Positions 1-7,562 of a DNA stretch of 15,352 nt are shown one piece after another (position 1 is the stretch's first letter; every line of letters begins with the position of its first letter). Source of the DNA: CAYWHE01 sp964458125 (GTDB lineage: Bacteria > Bacteroidota > Bacteroidia > AKYH767-A > OLB10); contig CAYWHE010000088.1 in the NCBI GenBank assembly GCA_964458125.1, forward strand, positions 1-15,352, written 5' to 3'. Below the pieces are notes generated by a model. The model was not told where the DNA came from, did no database searches, and worked only from the letters and a program-made list of their open reading frames with translations. A program made the translations under genes and the position numbers.

Positions 1-1
1 T

Positions 2-1234
2 TATCTGCAGCGTGCCATAAAAGGGGAAACTTTTTCCATCATTGAGAAATATGGGTTAAAGGACCTGCACCAGTTTTATTATGAAGTTTCCTTTTCCCCG
101 ATTAAAGACACCCAGGGTGAAATCACAGGCGTCTCGGTTTTCAGTATCAACATTTCAGAGAAGATGGAAGCCGCCCGGCAAAAACTGCAGGCCGAAAAAA
201 AATTCGCAGAGCTCTTCGAGCATTCCCCGGATGCCGTTTTCGTGGAAGACAGCTCAGGGGCCATTCTCGATGCCAACCTTGCCGCCTGCCAACTGCAGGG
301 AAGAACCAAGGAAGCATTGAAGGGACTTTCCATCCGGGACCTGGTACCGAAGGAAAATTACTGCTCCATTCTCAGGGATTATAAAAGTCTCTTCCTGGGT
401 GCGTCAAAACAGATCGAAAGCCTGATATGGACAGTAGACAGGGGTGTCGTTCCGGTTGAAATTACCGGCAACCGGATCAATTACGATGACCGGGCAGCAC
501 TGCTGATTCACTTGCGCGATATTTCGGAAAGAAAAAAACTGGAACAGGAACGGCTGCAGATCAATGTCGAAAAAATCAAACATAAAGAGGAACTGATCCG
601 CCGTTCCCTGCTGATAAAAGAACAGGAAAGAAGCCGCATCGCCACTGAAATCCACGATGATATCGGGGCTGGGCTTTCCAAGATTTCCGTGCTGTGCCAG
701 GTGATCAAACAACTCCCGAACGATCCTTCCAAAGTTTCAAGTCATATTGATAAGATCATGCAATCATCCAGGGAGGTGCAGGAAAATATCAATGAAATCA
801 TCTGGGCCATGAATCCCCAGAACGATAACCTCGAAAACCTGGTCGCCTACCTGAATTATTACGCATCGGAATACCTGGAGTCGAATATTCTCAACTTTGC
901 GTTCCAGCTGCAGTCTGAATTGCCTGCCATTCCAGTTGTGGGAAAGGTCAGGAGAAATATTTTCCTGATCGTCAAAGAATCCCTTCACAACATCGTCAAA
1001 TATGCCGGACCCTGCGATGTAACCCTGACCGTTCAGTTTAAAAATGGTAAGTTGAGACTAGAGGTACTGGATAACGGAAACGGTTTTGATATACAGGTCG
1101 TGTCCCGGTTTAAAAACGGTATCAAGAACATGAATAACCGGGCAACGGATATTTCCGGTTCGTTGGAACTCGATTCTTCCCCTGGAATTGGAACCACCCT
1201 GTCCCTGACCGTTCCTTTAGCCGAACTGGTATGA
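2..1234 (+). CDS. PAS-domain sensor histidine kinase, HisKA_3 class (5' end missing)
   Basis: The reading frame is open from base 2, so the N-terminus lies upstream; 410 residues are visible. Residues 1-54 are the end of one PAS domain. A second PAS domain covers about residues 66-180 and is followed by a short charged helix. The dimerisation/phosphoacceptor domain contains the block EIHDDIGAGLSKI with the likely phosphorylated His218 (bases 653-655), as in HisKA_3 kinases (LytS/NarX/DesK type). The C-terminal ATPase domain shows an N-box (KESLHNIVKYA), a G1 box DNGNGFD at residues 357-363, and a final GIGTT glycine motif. It should autophosphorylate on His218 and pass the phosphate to a response regulator, typically of the NarL/LuxR type. 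None lies downstream, where the next gene is convergent; it could be upstream or elsewhere. No membrane segment is visible in the part present. The signal is unknown. Confidence 0.9.
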   Translation, partial: YLQRAIKGETFSIIEKYGLKDLHQFYYEVSFSPIKDTQGEITGVSVFSINISEKMEAARQKLQAEKKFAELFEHSPDAVFVEDSSGAILDANLAACQLQGRTKEALKGLSIRDLVPKENYCSILRDYKSLFLGASKQIESLIWTVDRGVVPVEITGNRINYDDRAALLIHLRDISERKKLEQERLQINVEKIKHKEELIRRSLLIKEQERSRIATEIHDDIGAGLSKISVLCQVIKQLPNDPSKVSSHIDKIMQSSREVQENINEIIWAMNPQNDNLENLVAYLNYYASEYLESNILNFAFQLQSELPAIPVVGKVRRNIFLIVKESLHNIVKYAGPCDVTLTVQFKNGKLRLEVLDNGNGFDIQVVSRFKNGIKNMNNRATDISGSLELDSSPGIGTTLSLTVPLAELV

Positions 1235-1252
1235 TCGCAGGTTTTTCCATCC

Positions 1253-1282
1253 TTCCTGGATAAAAATCATCCGGAATTTTTT
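1253..1282 (+). terminator. Intrinsic terminator of the histidine kinase gene
   Basis: Eighteen bases after the kinase stop codon, TTCCTGGAT (1253-1261) pairs with ATCCGGAA (1269-1276), leaving one bulged T, across a seven-base A-rich loop. A run of six T follows directly (1277-1282). This is the classical Rho-independent layout for the plus strand. The gene on the other side is convergent, which fits a need to stop transcription here. Folding was judged by eye only. Confidence 0.6.
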
Positions 1283-1297
1283 AAATCAAACCCATGT

Positions 1298-1318
1298 AAA
1301 AAAATATGGTTTTGCCAT
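1298..1318 (-). terminator. Weak candidate terminator of rlmB
   Basis: On the minus strand, just after the rlmB stop codon, ATGG (1318-1315) can pair with CCAT (1309-1306) across a five-base loop. One A and then seven T residues follow (1304-1298). The stem is only four base pairs, so this is weak by itself. Its position and T-run are right for the end of the minus-strand gene cluster, facing the plus-strand terminator. Confidence 0.3.
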
Positions 1319-1321
1319 GTT

Positions 1322-2062
1322 TTAATTTACTCCTGACCGCTGCCTGACCGCTTCAAATAAAAATATCCCGGCGGCCACGGATACATTCAGGGAAGCGATG
1401 GAACCCATCATGGGTATTTTTAATTTTCTCCCGGCCCGTTTCAGGTATTCGGGCGATACGCCATCCTCTTCCGAGCCCATCAACAGCGCCAAAGGGATTG
1501 TCAGGTCCGCGCCATAGAGGGAGTCCCTGGTTTTCTCGGTACAGGCCACCACTTCAATTCCGCTTTCCTTCAGGAATTCCATCACCCATTTGAGGTTGTC
1601 CTCGCGGCAAACGGGAATCCGGTTCAGCGCTCCGGCCGAGGCCTTCATGGCATCCCCGCTCACCGGGGCCCCTCCCCGTGAAGGCACCACAAGAGCATGC
1701 GCCCCCGCACATTCAGCCACGCGGGCAATGGCACCGAAATTCCTCACATCGGTGATGCGGTCCAGAATGACCAGCAACGGCACCTCCCCTTTTTCGTATA
1801 TAACAGGTACGATCTGCTCGAGGGTGTAATAAGCGATCTCAGAAACATACCCTATTACGCCCTGGTGATTTTTGGCCGTCATCCGGTTCAGTTTTTCAAC
1901 CGGAACATGCTGGTAATGCAATCCTTTCTTTTTCAGCAGTTGTTTCAGTTCGTTCAACAGGGTATGATGCAGGTCATGCTGGATGAAAATCTTCTCCATC
2001 TCCTTGCCCGACTCAATGGCTTCCATAATGGGACGTATGCCGTACAGGATATTTTTATTCAT
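1322..2062 (-). CDS. rlmB: 23S rRNA (guanosine-2'-O-)-methyltransferase RlmB (SpoU/TrmH family)
   Basis: This is a SPOUT-class RNA 2'-O-ribose methyltransferase of 246 residues, the usual RlmB length. Members use S-adenosylmethionine to methylate a ribose in 23S rRNA (G2251 in E. coli). The N-terminal RNA-binding domain (about 1-80) starts with the typical YGIRPIMEAI. The C-terminal trefoil-knot domain carries all three SpoU motifs: motif 1 DRITDVRNFGAIARVAE (101-117, with Asn108 and Arg114), motif 2 LLMGSEEDGVSPE (193-205), and motif 3 IPMMGSIASLNVSVAAG (216-232, with Asn226). It is the last gene of the minus-strand cluster, separated from the GWxTD gene by 130 bp that includes a promoter candidate. 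A tRNA-methylating paralogue such as TrmH is possible, but the N-terminal domain and length favour RlmB. Confidence 0.92.
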   Translation of the reverse strand: MNKNILYGIRPIMEAIESGKEMEKIFIQHDLHHTLLNELKQLLKKKGLHYQHVPVEKLNRMTAKNHQGVIGYVSEIAYYTLEQIVPVIYEKGEVPLLVILDRITDVRNFGAIARVAECAGAHALVVPSRGGAPVSGDAMKASAGALNRIPVCREDNLKWVMEFLKESGIEVVACTEKTRDSLYGADLTIPLALLMGSEEDGVSPEYLKRAGRKLKIPMMGSIASLNVSVAAGIFLFEAVRQRSGVN

Positions 2063-2090
2063 ACATTATTTTTAAAAATAAAATCGCTTT

Positions 2091-2121
2091 CAAAATTAAG
2101 GCCGTTAAGCAGGTTAAGAAA
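2091..2121 (-). promoter_or_regulatory. Candidate Bacteroidota promoter for rlmB
   Basis: Reading the minus strand, TAATTTTG (2098-2091) matches the Bacteroidota -7 consensus TAnnTTTG exactly. TTTC (2121-2118) sits 19 bases upstream, where the -33 element TTTG is expected (three of four bases). Transcription would start about 20 bases before the rlmB ATG. The rest of the 130-bp gap holds a CCTGCAGG palindrome (2168-2175) and no ORF I can support. The promoter would let rlmB be expressed apart from the genes before it. Confidence 0.45.
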
Positions 2122-2192
2122 GTTCTTGTCCTTGACTTGCCTGCCATGCTGCAAGCCCCTGCAACCCCCTGCAGGCCGTCAGCCGTGTTTAG

Positions 2193-3452
2193 CTATTCCA
2201 TCTCCATCGGTCTTCCCTGCCTCCATTCATCAACTGCCATAAACCAGATTTCCTGAAAACTGGGGGATCGCTGAAGTTCATAATCCTGGTCGGTAAAGGG
2301 ATTGTTTATTTTTTCAAATGTAAAGTTGACGGGACCGCGTTCAAAGGTGCTGCTGTAATTCCAGTCTTCGGTTCTGGCTCCGCGGTATACCACGTCCGGT
2401 TCGCCAAAGATGATGTAAATCAGGCCCCGGTCGGTTTTCCAGCCTTCATGGTAGGAGGTGAACAGGCGGTTGGCCTGCTCCACACGGGAATAGAAGATGC
2501 GGATCAGCTCACGGCCCTTGGTTTTATTGCCGGCAATATCAAGCCAGAAATCATCGATGGCGGATTTTTTATCGCTGCTGTTCATGATCCTGTTATACTC
2601 ACTGCCCGTGGTCAGGTACCTCAAAGGCTCAACCAACTCATCGGCACGGGTCTGCCGGGGATAATCGTCACTGAAGCGGTAAAGGGTAAGGCCCTGAAGG
2701 ATGTTCGTATCGGACTGGATATGATAAATGCCGGGCTCCCTGAAGTTAAATTCATTGCCCCCGGCGAGGTTGATCCGGTAGGTCCGGTCCGAGCGGTAAT
2801 TGAACCGTTCCACTTCCACGTAACGGAAGGCCGGTGCAGCCAGCGGGTAGCGCCTGTTGAAATAGCGGACAAACATCTCCGTGGCCAAACCGGGCCTGCA
2901 CAATATCCTGAAACTGGTCCGGGATGAAATATAAGGCGTAAATACGGGAAGCGAATCACCGGCCTGGACCACCAGGTAATTGACCGGCGATTGTTTCGAT
3001 TGGTTGTTGACGGAATAATACGTTTTATGGGTGAGGTGACGGTTCATATCCGTCATGGAAAGTTCCAGGATGTATTCCTTGGCGGCCGGGGTTTTAAAAT
3101 CGACAAAATGAAGCAGGGCGTGGGCCTCCTCATCCTGCTGAACATCCCGGATCACCAGGGAGCAGGTGTCTGAAAATTTATCGCTTTCATAATTGGTATA
3201 GATGCGGCCGCTCAGCCTGGCTTCCGCCTCCGGCGCCGGACCTCCGTGCTGCTGGTACAACAGGTCTTCACTATTGATCCTGACGTATAATCGTGTACTG
3301 GTATCCGTTACGTTGTATACCAGGTACCGGGGCAGCATCACTTCCTTTGCCGGGTCGTACATCGCGGCCATGTCCCGGTTACTCACCCGGTTGAGCGGGG
3401 CGCAGGCCGGCAGCAGGAAAAGAGATAAAATAAATAAAAACCGGATCCGCAT
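2193..3452 (-). CDS. GWxTD domain-containing lipoprotein
   Basis: The function is unknown; this is a Bacteroidota-typical exported protein named after its C-terminal GWxTD motif. I prefer the ATG at 3452-3450, giving 419 residues, over an in-frame ATG 30 bases upstream. It follows the rmuC stop by one base (TAG-T-ATG), has a Shine-Dalgarno-like AGAGGA just before it, and starts directly with a lipoprotein signal (MRIRFLFILSLFLLPAC, Cys17 as the lipidation site). Residues of about 30-290 form an uncharacterised, probably beta-rich region. The signature is GWKTD at residues 337-341, followed by RGLIYIIFGEPDVVYR, which is characteristic of the family. The C-terminus contains EIWFMAVDEWRQGR. It probably sits in the periplasm, anchored to a membrane. 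It is translationally linked to rmuC, but no functional link is known to me. Confidence 0.85.
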   Translation of the reverse strand: MRIRFLFILSLFLLPACAPLNRVSNRDMAAMYDPAKEVMLPRYLVYNVTDTSTRLYVRINSEDLLYQQHGGPAPEAEARLSGRIYTNYESDKFSDTCSLVIRDVQQDEEAHALLHFVDFKTPAAKEYILELSMTDMNRHLTHKTYYSVNNQSKQSPVNYLVVQAGDSLPVFTPYISSRTSFRILCRPGLATEMFVRYFNRRYPLAAPAFRYVEVERFNYRSDRTYRINLAGGNEFNFREPGIYHIQSDTNILQGLTLYRFSDDYPRQTRADELVEPLRYLTTGSEYNRIMNSSDKKSAIDDFWLDIAGNKTKGRELIRIFYSRVEQANRLFTSYHEGWKTDRGLIYIIFGEPDVVYRGARTEDWNYSSTFERGPVNFTFEKINNPFTDQDYELQRSPSFQEIWFMAVDEWRQGRPMEME

Positions 3453-3453
3453 A

Positions 3454-4797
3454 CTATTCCTCTGCCTGGTTTTCGTTTTCACCGGCGCGCTGCAGTATGG
3501 CAGCCGGCATCACCTTGGTGGTCTTGGCGCCCAGCCGGCGAATGTTTTCCACGCGCGTGACGAGGTTACCCCTGCCGGTCAGTTTGATCATGGCTTCATC
3601 GTATGCCTTCTGGGTATCCTTCATTCTCCGGCCCAGGTCAGTCAGTTCATTGATCAGGCCGACAAATTTATCGTACAGGTCTCCACTCTGCCGGGCGATC
3701 TCCATGGCATTCTGGTTCTGGTATTCGATCCGCCAGATACTGGCAATGGTGCGCAGGGTGGCCAGTAACGTGGAGGTGGTGACCAGCACAATGTTCCGTT
3801 CAAAGGCTTCGTTGAATAGCTCAAAATCCGCTTCCACGGCAAGGGCAAATGCAGGTTCCACCGGTATAAACAGGAGCACAAAATCCAGCGCATTCACTTC
3901 ATACAAATGCTGGTAATTTTTTTCACCCAGCTCTTTGATATGTTTGCGCAGGGAGGTCAGATGTTCCTTTACTGCCATTGCTTTCTCCTGTTCGCTTTCG
4001 GCCGAACAGTAGCGTTCATAAGCAATTAAGGAAACCTTGGAGTCGATGATGACATTTTTCTGATCGGGAAGTTTCACCACCACATCGGGTTGAAACCTGC
4101 GGCCTTCTTCATTCTTATGGCTTTCCTGCACGATGTATTCCCGGCCCTTATTCAGTCCGGATTTCTCCAGAACTTTCTCCAGTATCAGTTCGCCCCAGGT
4201 GCCCTGGGTTTTGGCCTGACCCTTCAGGGCCGTGGTCAGGTTCCGGGCTTCCTCCCCGATAGTCTGGTTGAGCTTTTGCAGCAAGAGCAGTTGCTCCTTC
4301 AGGGACTGGTTCTCCCGGACATTTTCCTTATGGGTCTGATCCACCCTGTTTTCAAACTTCTCAATTTTCTCCTTCAGGGGGTTCAGGATATCGTCCAGCT
4401 TTTCCTTATGCTGCTGCTGGATACGCTGGGAACTGTCAAACACGATTTTGCTTGCAATGTTCTCGAACTGCTCCTTCATCCTGACATGCAACTGGTCCAG
4501 TTCCGCCTTCTGCTGATCCAGTTTTTCGGCCAGGTTCTTCCGCTGCGATTCCTCCGTAGCCCATGCGGCTGTCAGGCTGAGTATCCGCTCCTGCCTCAAT
4601 TGTAGTTCCTGCTGATGCCCCAGCAGGGATTCCCGGGCCTCCTTTAGTTTTTCAGCAAGCACAGCCCTTTCCTTATCGGCTTCCATGAATTGCCCGGCGG
4701 GAACGCCTTTCTGCTTTTCAAAAACCGAACGGGCGTAAAACCATACCAGCACTCCGCCCAGCAGAATGCCGGCCAGCATAAATGCAAACTCCATCAT
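3454..4797 (-). CDS. rmuC: DNA recombination protein RmuC homologue
   Basis: RmuC proteins limit DNA rearrangements such as inversions at short inverted repeats and contain a PD-(D/E)XK-like nuclease fold. At 447 residues this is the usual length. It has an N-terminal membrane helix (about 5-24), a long Gln/Glu/Lys-rich coiled coil (about 40-190), and the conserved RmuC domain (about 200-410). Conserved features include GTWGELILEKVLEKSGL, GREYIVQES, QPDVVVKLPD and VIIDSKVSL; the Asp and Asp-x-Lys positions in the last two are the nuclease-like core. Two consecutive ATG codons begin the frame (4797 and 4794) and cannot be told apart. The gene lies 66 bp after the Omp85 gene and one base before the GWxTD gene, so all three are probably co-transcribed. 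The biochemical activity of RmuC is not well established. Confidence 0.93.
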   Translation of the reverse strand: MMEFAFMLAGILLGGVLVWFYARSVFEKQKGVPAGQFMEADKERAVLAEKLKEARESLLGHQQELQLRQERILSLTAAWATEESQRKNLAEKLDQQKAELDQLHVRMKEQFENIASKIVFDSSQRIQQQHKEKLDDILNPLKEKIEKFENRVDQTHKENVRENQSLKEQLLLLQKLNQTIGEEARNLTTALKGQAKTQGTWGELILEKVLEKSGLNKGREYIVQESHKNEEGRRFQPDVVVKLPDQKNVIIDSKVSLIAYERYCSAESEQEKAMAVKEHLTSLRKHIKELGEKNYQHLYEVNALDFVLLFIPVEPAFALAVEADFELFNEAFERNIVLVTTSTLLATLRTIASIWRIEYQNQNAMEIARQSGDLYDKFVGLINELTDLGRRMKDTQKAYDEAMIKLTGRGNLVTRVENIRRLGAKTTKVMPAAILQRAGENENQAEE

Positions 4798-4863
4798 ATC
4801 AATCGGAATAAAAAGATAAAATTAAGTAAAAAAACGATGCCATCTTCCGGCCGGCCCCGGGGA

Positions 4864-6720
4864 TCAGAAATAATTGACAATTCCAAAATGGATCTTTCCC
4901 GACCGGAAATAGACGGGGTTGTTAAATTGCCTGCCCAGGGCATAGTTCAGGGAGAAAATTCCCAGCTTCGTCTCAAAATTGATCCCCGCCCCGAAACCAA
5001 ATGGCGTATCCCGGATGTATTGGTTGCGGCTTCTGTTTTCGTACCAGGCAGCATTGAAAAAAAGAAACAGGAAGGAGTTCTGCTCCAGCAGGTAACGGTA
5101 TTCAATTTTGCCGATGCCATAAGAAGAAGCGAGCATGGCCTCTTCATCAAATCCCCTTAACGACTTCAGACCACCGAAACGGTACAGCTCATTCTGAAAC
5201 AGTTCATCGCCCAGCAGGATGCCGCCCGTTATCCCGAGATCCAGTACACTGCGGCCGCGCAACGGAAAATAAAAATCCGATTTCAGTTCCCCCCGGTACT
5301 GGATGGTTTTCAGGTCCAGGCTGTCGTATAAGGATTCCGTTAGCTTCCCGTTTTTGCTTATGTTGCGGGTGCTGACCCCGGCCGTCAGATCCGTTACAAA
5401 ACCCTTGCGCGGATTCAGCCTGTAATCCAGCCTTTCCTTACGGAAATTCAGCCCGTAGGTGTTGGTGGTGATGTCGGCAAACGGCGGAAGGGTCACGGCA
5501 TTTTCAAATCCTTTGGTGGAAAGCAGGGTGGATTTTTTGTTGAAATAAAATCCCTTCAGGTAATCGGTGCCGGTAAACTGGTACTGTACACCAAGGCCCT
5601 TGCCGACTTCCAGATAGCTGGTGTCCTTTTTATAGATGGACAGGTTCAGTTCCAGTCCGAACTGCCCGATGATGTAAGGATAACTCACCTTCGCCTTGAG
5701 ATCCTGTGTTTTATACGCCGGTTGTTTCCAGTTCACATCCAGTACCTCTCCCCTTCCGAACGGGCTTTCCAGCCTGATGCGGGCCTCGCCGGTCACCTGC
5801 ACCTTCCCGGCTTTCTGGTTGTCGGGAAGCAGACCCAGCACACCGTCCACCTGGCTGGCCTTTTTATCCGCCAGGTAGAGATAAATCCGGGCCTTGTCTT
5901 CGGTAAAGGATACGGCAAACGGACGCACTTCCCCAACAAAGGGAAGTTCCTTAAAACGGGTGCTGATTCTCCGAACGGCACTTTCATCATAAACCTGTCC
6001 CTTTTTCATACCCAGGTAATTCTGGATATACACCTCCGATGTTTTGGAATCGCCTCGTACATTGATGCTGTCAATTTTGACCAGCTGGTGTTTATCCAGC
6101 TTCAGGGCGGCCTCCAGGGTGGATCCGTCAAACCGCATGCTGTCCAGGCTCACCCCGGCAAAGGGATAACCGTTGTTTTCACAATACGTCAGGATACGTT
6201 CGGTTAGTTTCTTTAAAGCAGATGGGCTAAAAGCCCTGCCCGCATAAATCCGTTCACGGAAACCGGCTGCGCTTAAAATCCGCTCGTCCACATTTCCCTT
6301 CGACAGCCTCCCCCACTTATAAACGCCGCCCAGGTAAACAAAAGCGTTGAGGTTATTCGAATCCTGCACCAGCTGGTCACAGGAAGCGGCCAGGAATCCG
6401 GCAGGATACAGGGAATAAATAAACTGATCCAGGGCTTTTTTCCGGCTGGCCGCATCCGGGTAGGAACTTTTCAGATCACCGGATGCTTTTACCAGGGCAG
6501 CCAGTTCCTTTGTGCAGGAAGAATCCACCGGGATGATTTTCAGGGTGAACTGGGCCATCAGCGTGGAAGGCCAGGATGACGCGATCGCCAGCAGAAAAAC
6601 CATCCGTGCCGACAGGCTTCCGCGGCGCCGGCGCCTTACCGCGGAAGGAGGATGATCATGCTGCTGATGCCGGAGAAACATATCAGTATAACTGAAACCG
6701 TGTCGTATCCGATAACGCAT
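4864..6720 (-). CDS. BamA/TamA-like Omp85-family outer-membrane protein
   Basis: This Omp85-superfamily protein combines periplasmic POTRA domains with a C-terminal beta-barrel that inserts or exports proteins at the outer membrane. An Arg-rich stretch (RRRRR) and a hydrophobic segment ending LMAQ (about residues 40-57) form the signal peptide. Residues of about 60-215 and 216-290 look like POTRA material; the last starts at KIDSINVRGD. The barrel runs to the C-terminal Phe. The L6 signature is RGF at residues 522-524, inside SLRGFDEEAM. At 618 residues it is shorter than typical BamA and closer to TamA or TpsB (ShlB/FhaC) size, so it is probably an accessory family member. The start is uncertain: the ATG at 6720 has GGAGGG a few bases upstream but overlaps ung by 38 bp. 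The ATG at 6681 follows the ung stop as TGA-T-ATG, and the ATG at 6603 would leave just the signal peptide core. Confidence 0.85.
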   Translation of the reverse strand: MRYRIRHGFSYTDMFLRHQQHDHPPSAVRRRRRGSLSARMVFLLAIASSWPSTLMAQFTLKIIPVDSSCTKELAALVKASGDLKSSYPDAASRKKALDQFIYSLYPAGFLAASCDQLVQDSNNLNAFVYLGGVYKWGRLSKGNVDERILSAAGFRERIYAGRAFSPSALKKLTERILTYCENNGYPFAGVSLDSMRFDGSTLEAALKLDKHQLVKIDSINVRGDSKTSEVYIQNYLGMKKGQVYDESAVRRISTRFKELPFVGEVRPFAVSFTEDKARIYLYLADKKASQVDGVLGLLPDNQKAGKVQVTGEARIRLESPFGRGEVLDVNWKQPAYKTQDLKAKVSYPYIIGQFGLELNLSIYKKDTSYLEVGKGLGVQYQFTGTDYLKGFYFNKKSTLLSTKGFENAVTLPPFADITTNTYGLNFRKERLDYRLNPRKGFVTDLTAGVSTRNISKNGKLTESLYDSLDLKTIQYRGELKSDFYFPLRGRSVLDLGITGGILLGDELFQNELYRFGGLKSLRGFDEEAMLASSYGIGKIEYRYLLEQNSFLFLFFNAAWYENRSRNQYIRDTPFGFGAGINFETKLGIFSLNYALGRQFNNPVYFRSGKIHFGIVNYF

Positions 6721-7399
6721 ATACCCTCCAGTCTATTTCAGATACGTGCAACTGCCGCAGGACCTCGTTGGTTCGGGAAAAATGCCTGCAGCCGAAGAAG
6801 CCGTTGCTGGCCGAAAAAGGAGAAGGATGGGCTGCTTTGAAGATATGATGTTTTGATGCATCGATCAGGTAATCCTTGGCCTGCGCGAATCGTCCCCACA
6901 GCAGGAATACCAGGCTTTCACGCTCATCCGATAACTTCCTGATAACGGCATCGGTGAAGGTTTCCCAACCTTTGTTCTGGTGCGAGCCGGGCTGGTTGGC
7001 CCTGACCGTCAGCGTGGCGTTCAGCAGCAGGACCCCCTGCCTGGCCCAGCATTCCAGGTTCCCGCCGGCGGGAATGGGAATTTGAAGGTCGCTGTACAAT
7101 TCTTTAAATATATTGACCAGCGAAGGAGGCGGCTTCACGCCGTCGGGTACAGAAAACGACAAACCGTGCGCCTGGCCCGGACCGTGATAAGGATCCTGTC
7201 CGAGGATAACTACCTTTACCCGGTGAAACGGGGTGTAATCGAATGCCGCAAAAATTCTCGGGCCGGGAGGATAAATCACCATTCCATCCTGTTTTTCTTT
7301 TTTGAGGAATTCCCGAAGTTGTGCAAAATAAGGCTTTTCAAACTCCGGGTGCAGGGACGCTTTCCAGCTTTCTTCCAGGGTTGGATTGATGTTGGCCAT
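6683..7399 (-). CDS. ung: Uracil-DNA glycosylase (family 1, UDG)
   Basis: This base-excision-repair enzyme removes uracil from DNA. I start it at the ATG at 7399 (238 residues). The frame extends six codons further to a TTG, but family-1 UDGs usually begin close to where this ATG falls. Motifs are complete: the water-activating loop GQDPYHG (68-74, catalytic Asp69) with GQAHGLSFSV after it; LLLNATLTVR (124-133) with Asn127, which reads uracil; and the DNA-intercalation loop HPSPFSASNGFFGC (191-204) with His191. It is the first gene of the minus-strand cluster. Its 3' end abuts or overlaps the Omp85 gene, which suggests co-transcription. Identification is very secure. Confidence 0.96.
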   Translation of the reverse strand: MANINPTLEESWKASLHPEFEKPYFAQLREFLKKEKQDGMVIYPPGPRIFAAFDYTPFHRVKVVILGQDPYHGPGQAHGLSFSVPDGVKPPPSLVNIFKELYSDLQIPIPAGGNLECWARQGVLLLNATLTVRANQPGSHQNKGWETFTDAVIRKLSDERESLVFLLWGRFAQAKDYLIDASKHHIFKAAHPSPFSASNGFFGCRHFSRTNEVLRQLHVSEIDWRVYALSDTTRFQLY

Positions 7400-7414
7400 A
7401 AAAATTGTTTTCAA

Positions 7415-7422
7415 CAAAAATA
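7415..7422 (-). promoter_or_regulatory. Candidate -7 element for the ung cluster
   Basis: Minus-strand TATTTTTG (7422-7415) fits TAnnTTTG, but I see no convincing -33 element about 19 bases upstream. It lies only 15 bases before the preferred ung ATG, so the transcript would have a very short leader. The A/T-rich context makes a chance match quite possible. Confidence 0.3.
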
Positions 7423-7494
7423 AAGGTTTGCCCGATAAGAAGCCGAAAAATATTGAAACACCCCTGCGGCCCTGCTTCTGAAATTAACCAGGAT

Positions 7495-7521
7495 CCGGTT
7501 TTCGCCGGCAGAAAAATCTGC
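7495..7521. other. Two adjacent inverted repeats in the ung / 7563 divergent region
   Basis: CCGG-ttttcg-CCGG (7495-7508) is followed directly by GCAGA-aaaa-TCTGC (7508-7521), sharing one base. They sit in the 163-bp gap between divergent genes, about 25 bases upstream of the plus-strand -7 candidate. An operator for a dimeric regulator is possible. Arms this short also arise by chance, and no T-run follows that would make them terminators. Confidence 0.25.
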
Positions 7522-7544
7522 TCCTGAACAGCAACAATTTTTCG

Positions 7545-7552
7545 TAATTTTG
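7545..7552 (+). promoter_or_regulatory. Candidate -7 element for the TolA-like gene
   Basis: TAATTTTG is an exact match to the Bacteroidota -7 consensus TAnnTTTG. A clear -33 TTG is not visible; CTG at 7524-7526 is the nearest. The ATG at 7563 is only 10 bases past the element, so the transcript would be nearly leaderless unless translation starts at the in-frame GTG at 7587. The 13 bases TAATTTTGAAAGC (7545-7557) also occur at the rlmB promoter candidate. Confidence 0.45.
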
Positions 7553-7562
7553 AAAGCCATTT

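Noticed and set aside
1697..2242. 181-codon plus-strand frame across rlmB and the following gap
   Set aside because: It is antisense to well-conserved rlmB codons and its translation shows no family motif.
4847..4861. GC-rich palindrome (GGCCGGCC) just after the Omp85 stop, followed on the minus strand by a T7 run
   Set aside because: The palindrome is about 14 bases from the T-run and no stable stem reaches it, so I do not call a terminator inside the cluster.
7400..7417. Six-codon upstream extension of ung from a TTG codon
   Set aside because: The ATG at 7399 gives a family-typical N-terminus, and a -7-like element overlaps the TTG codon.
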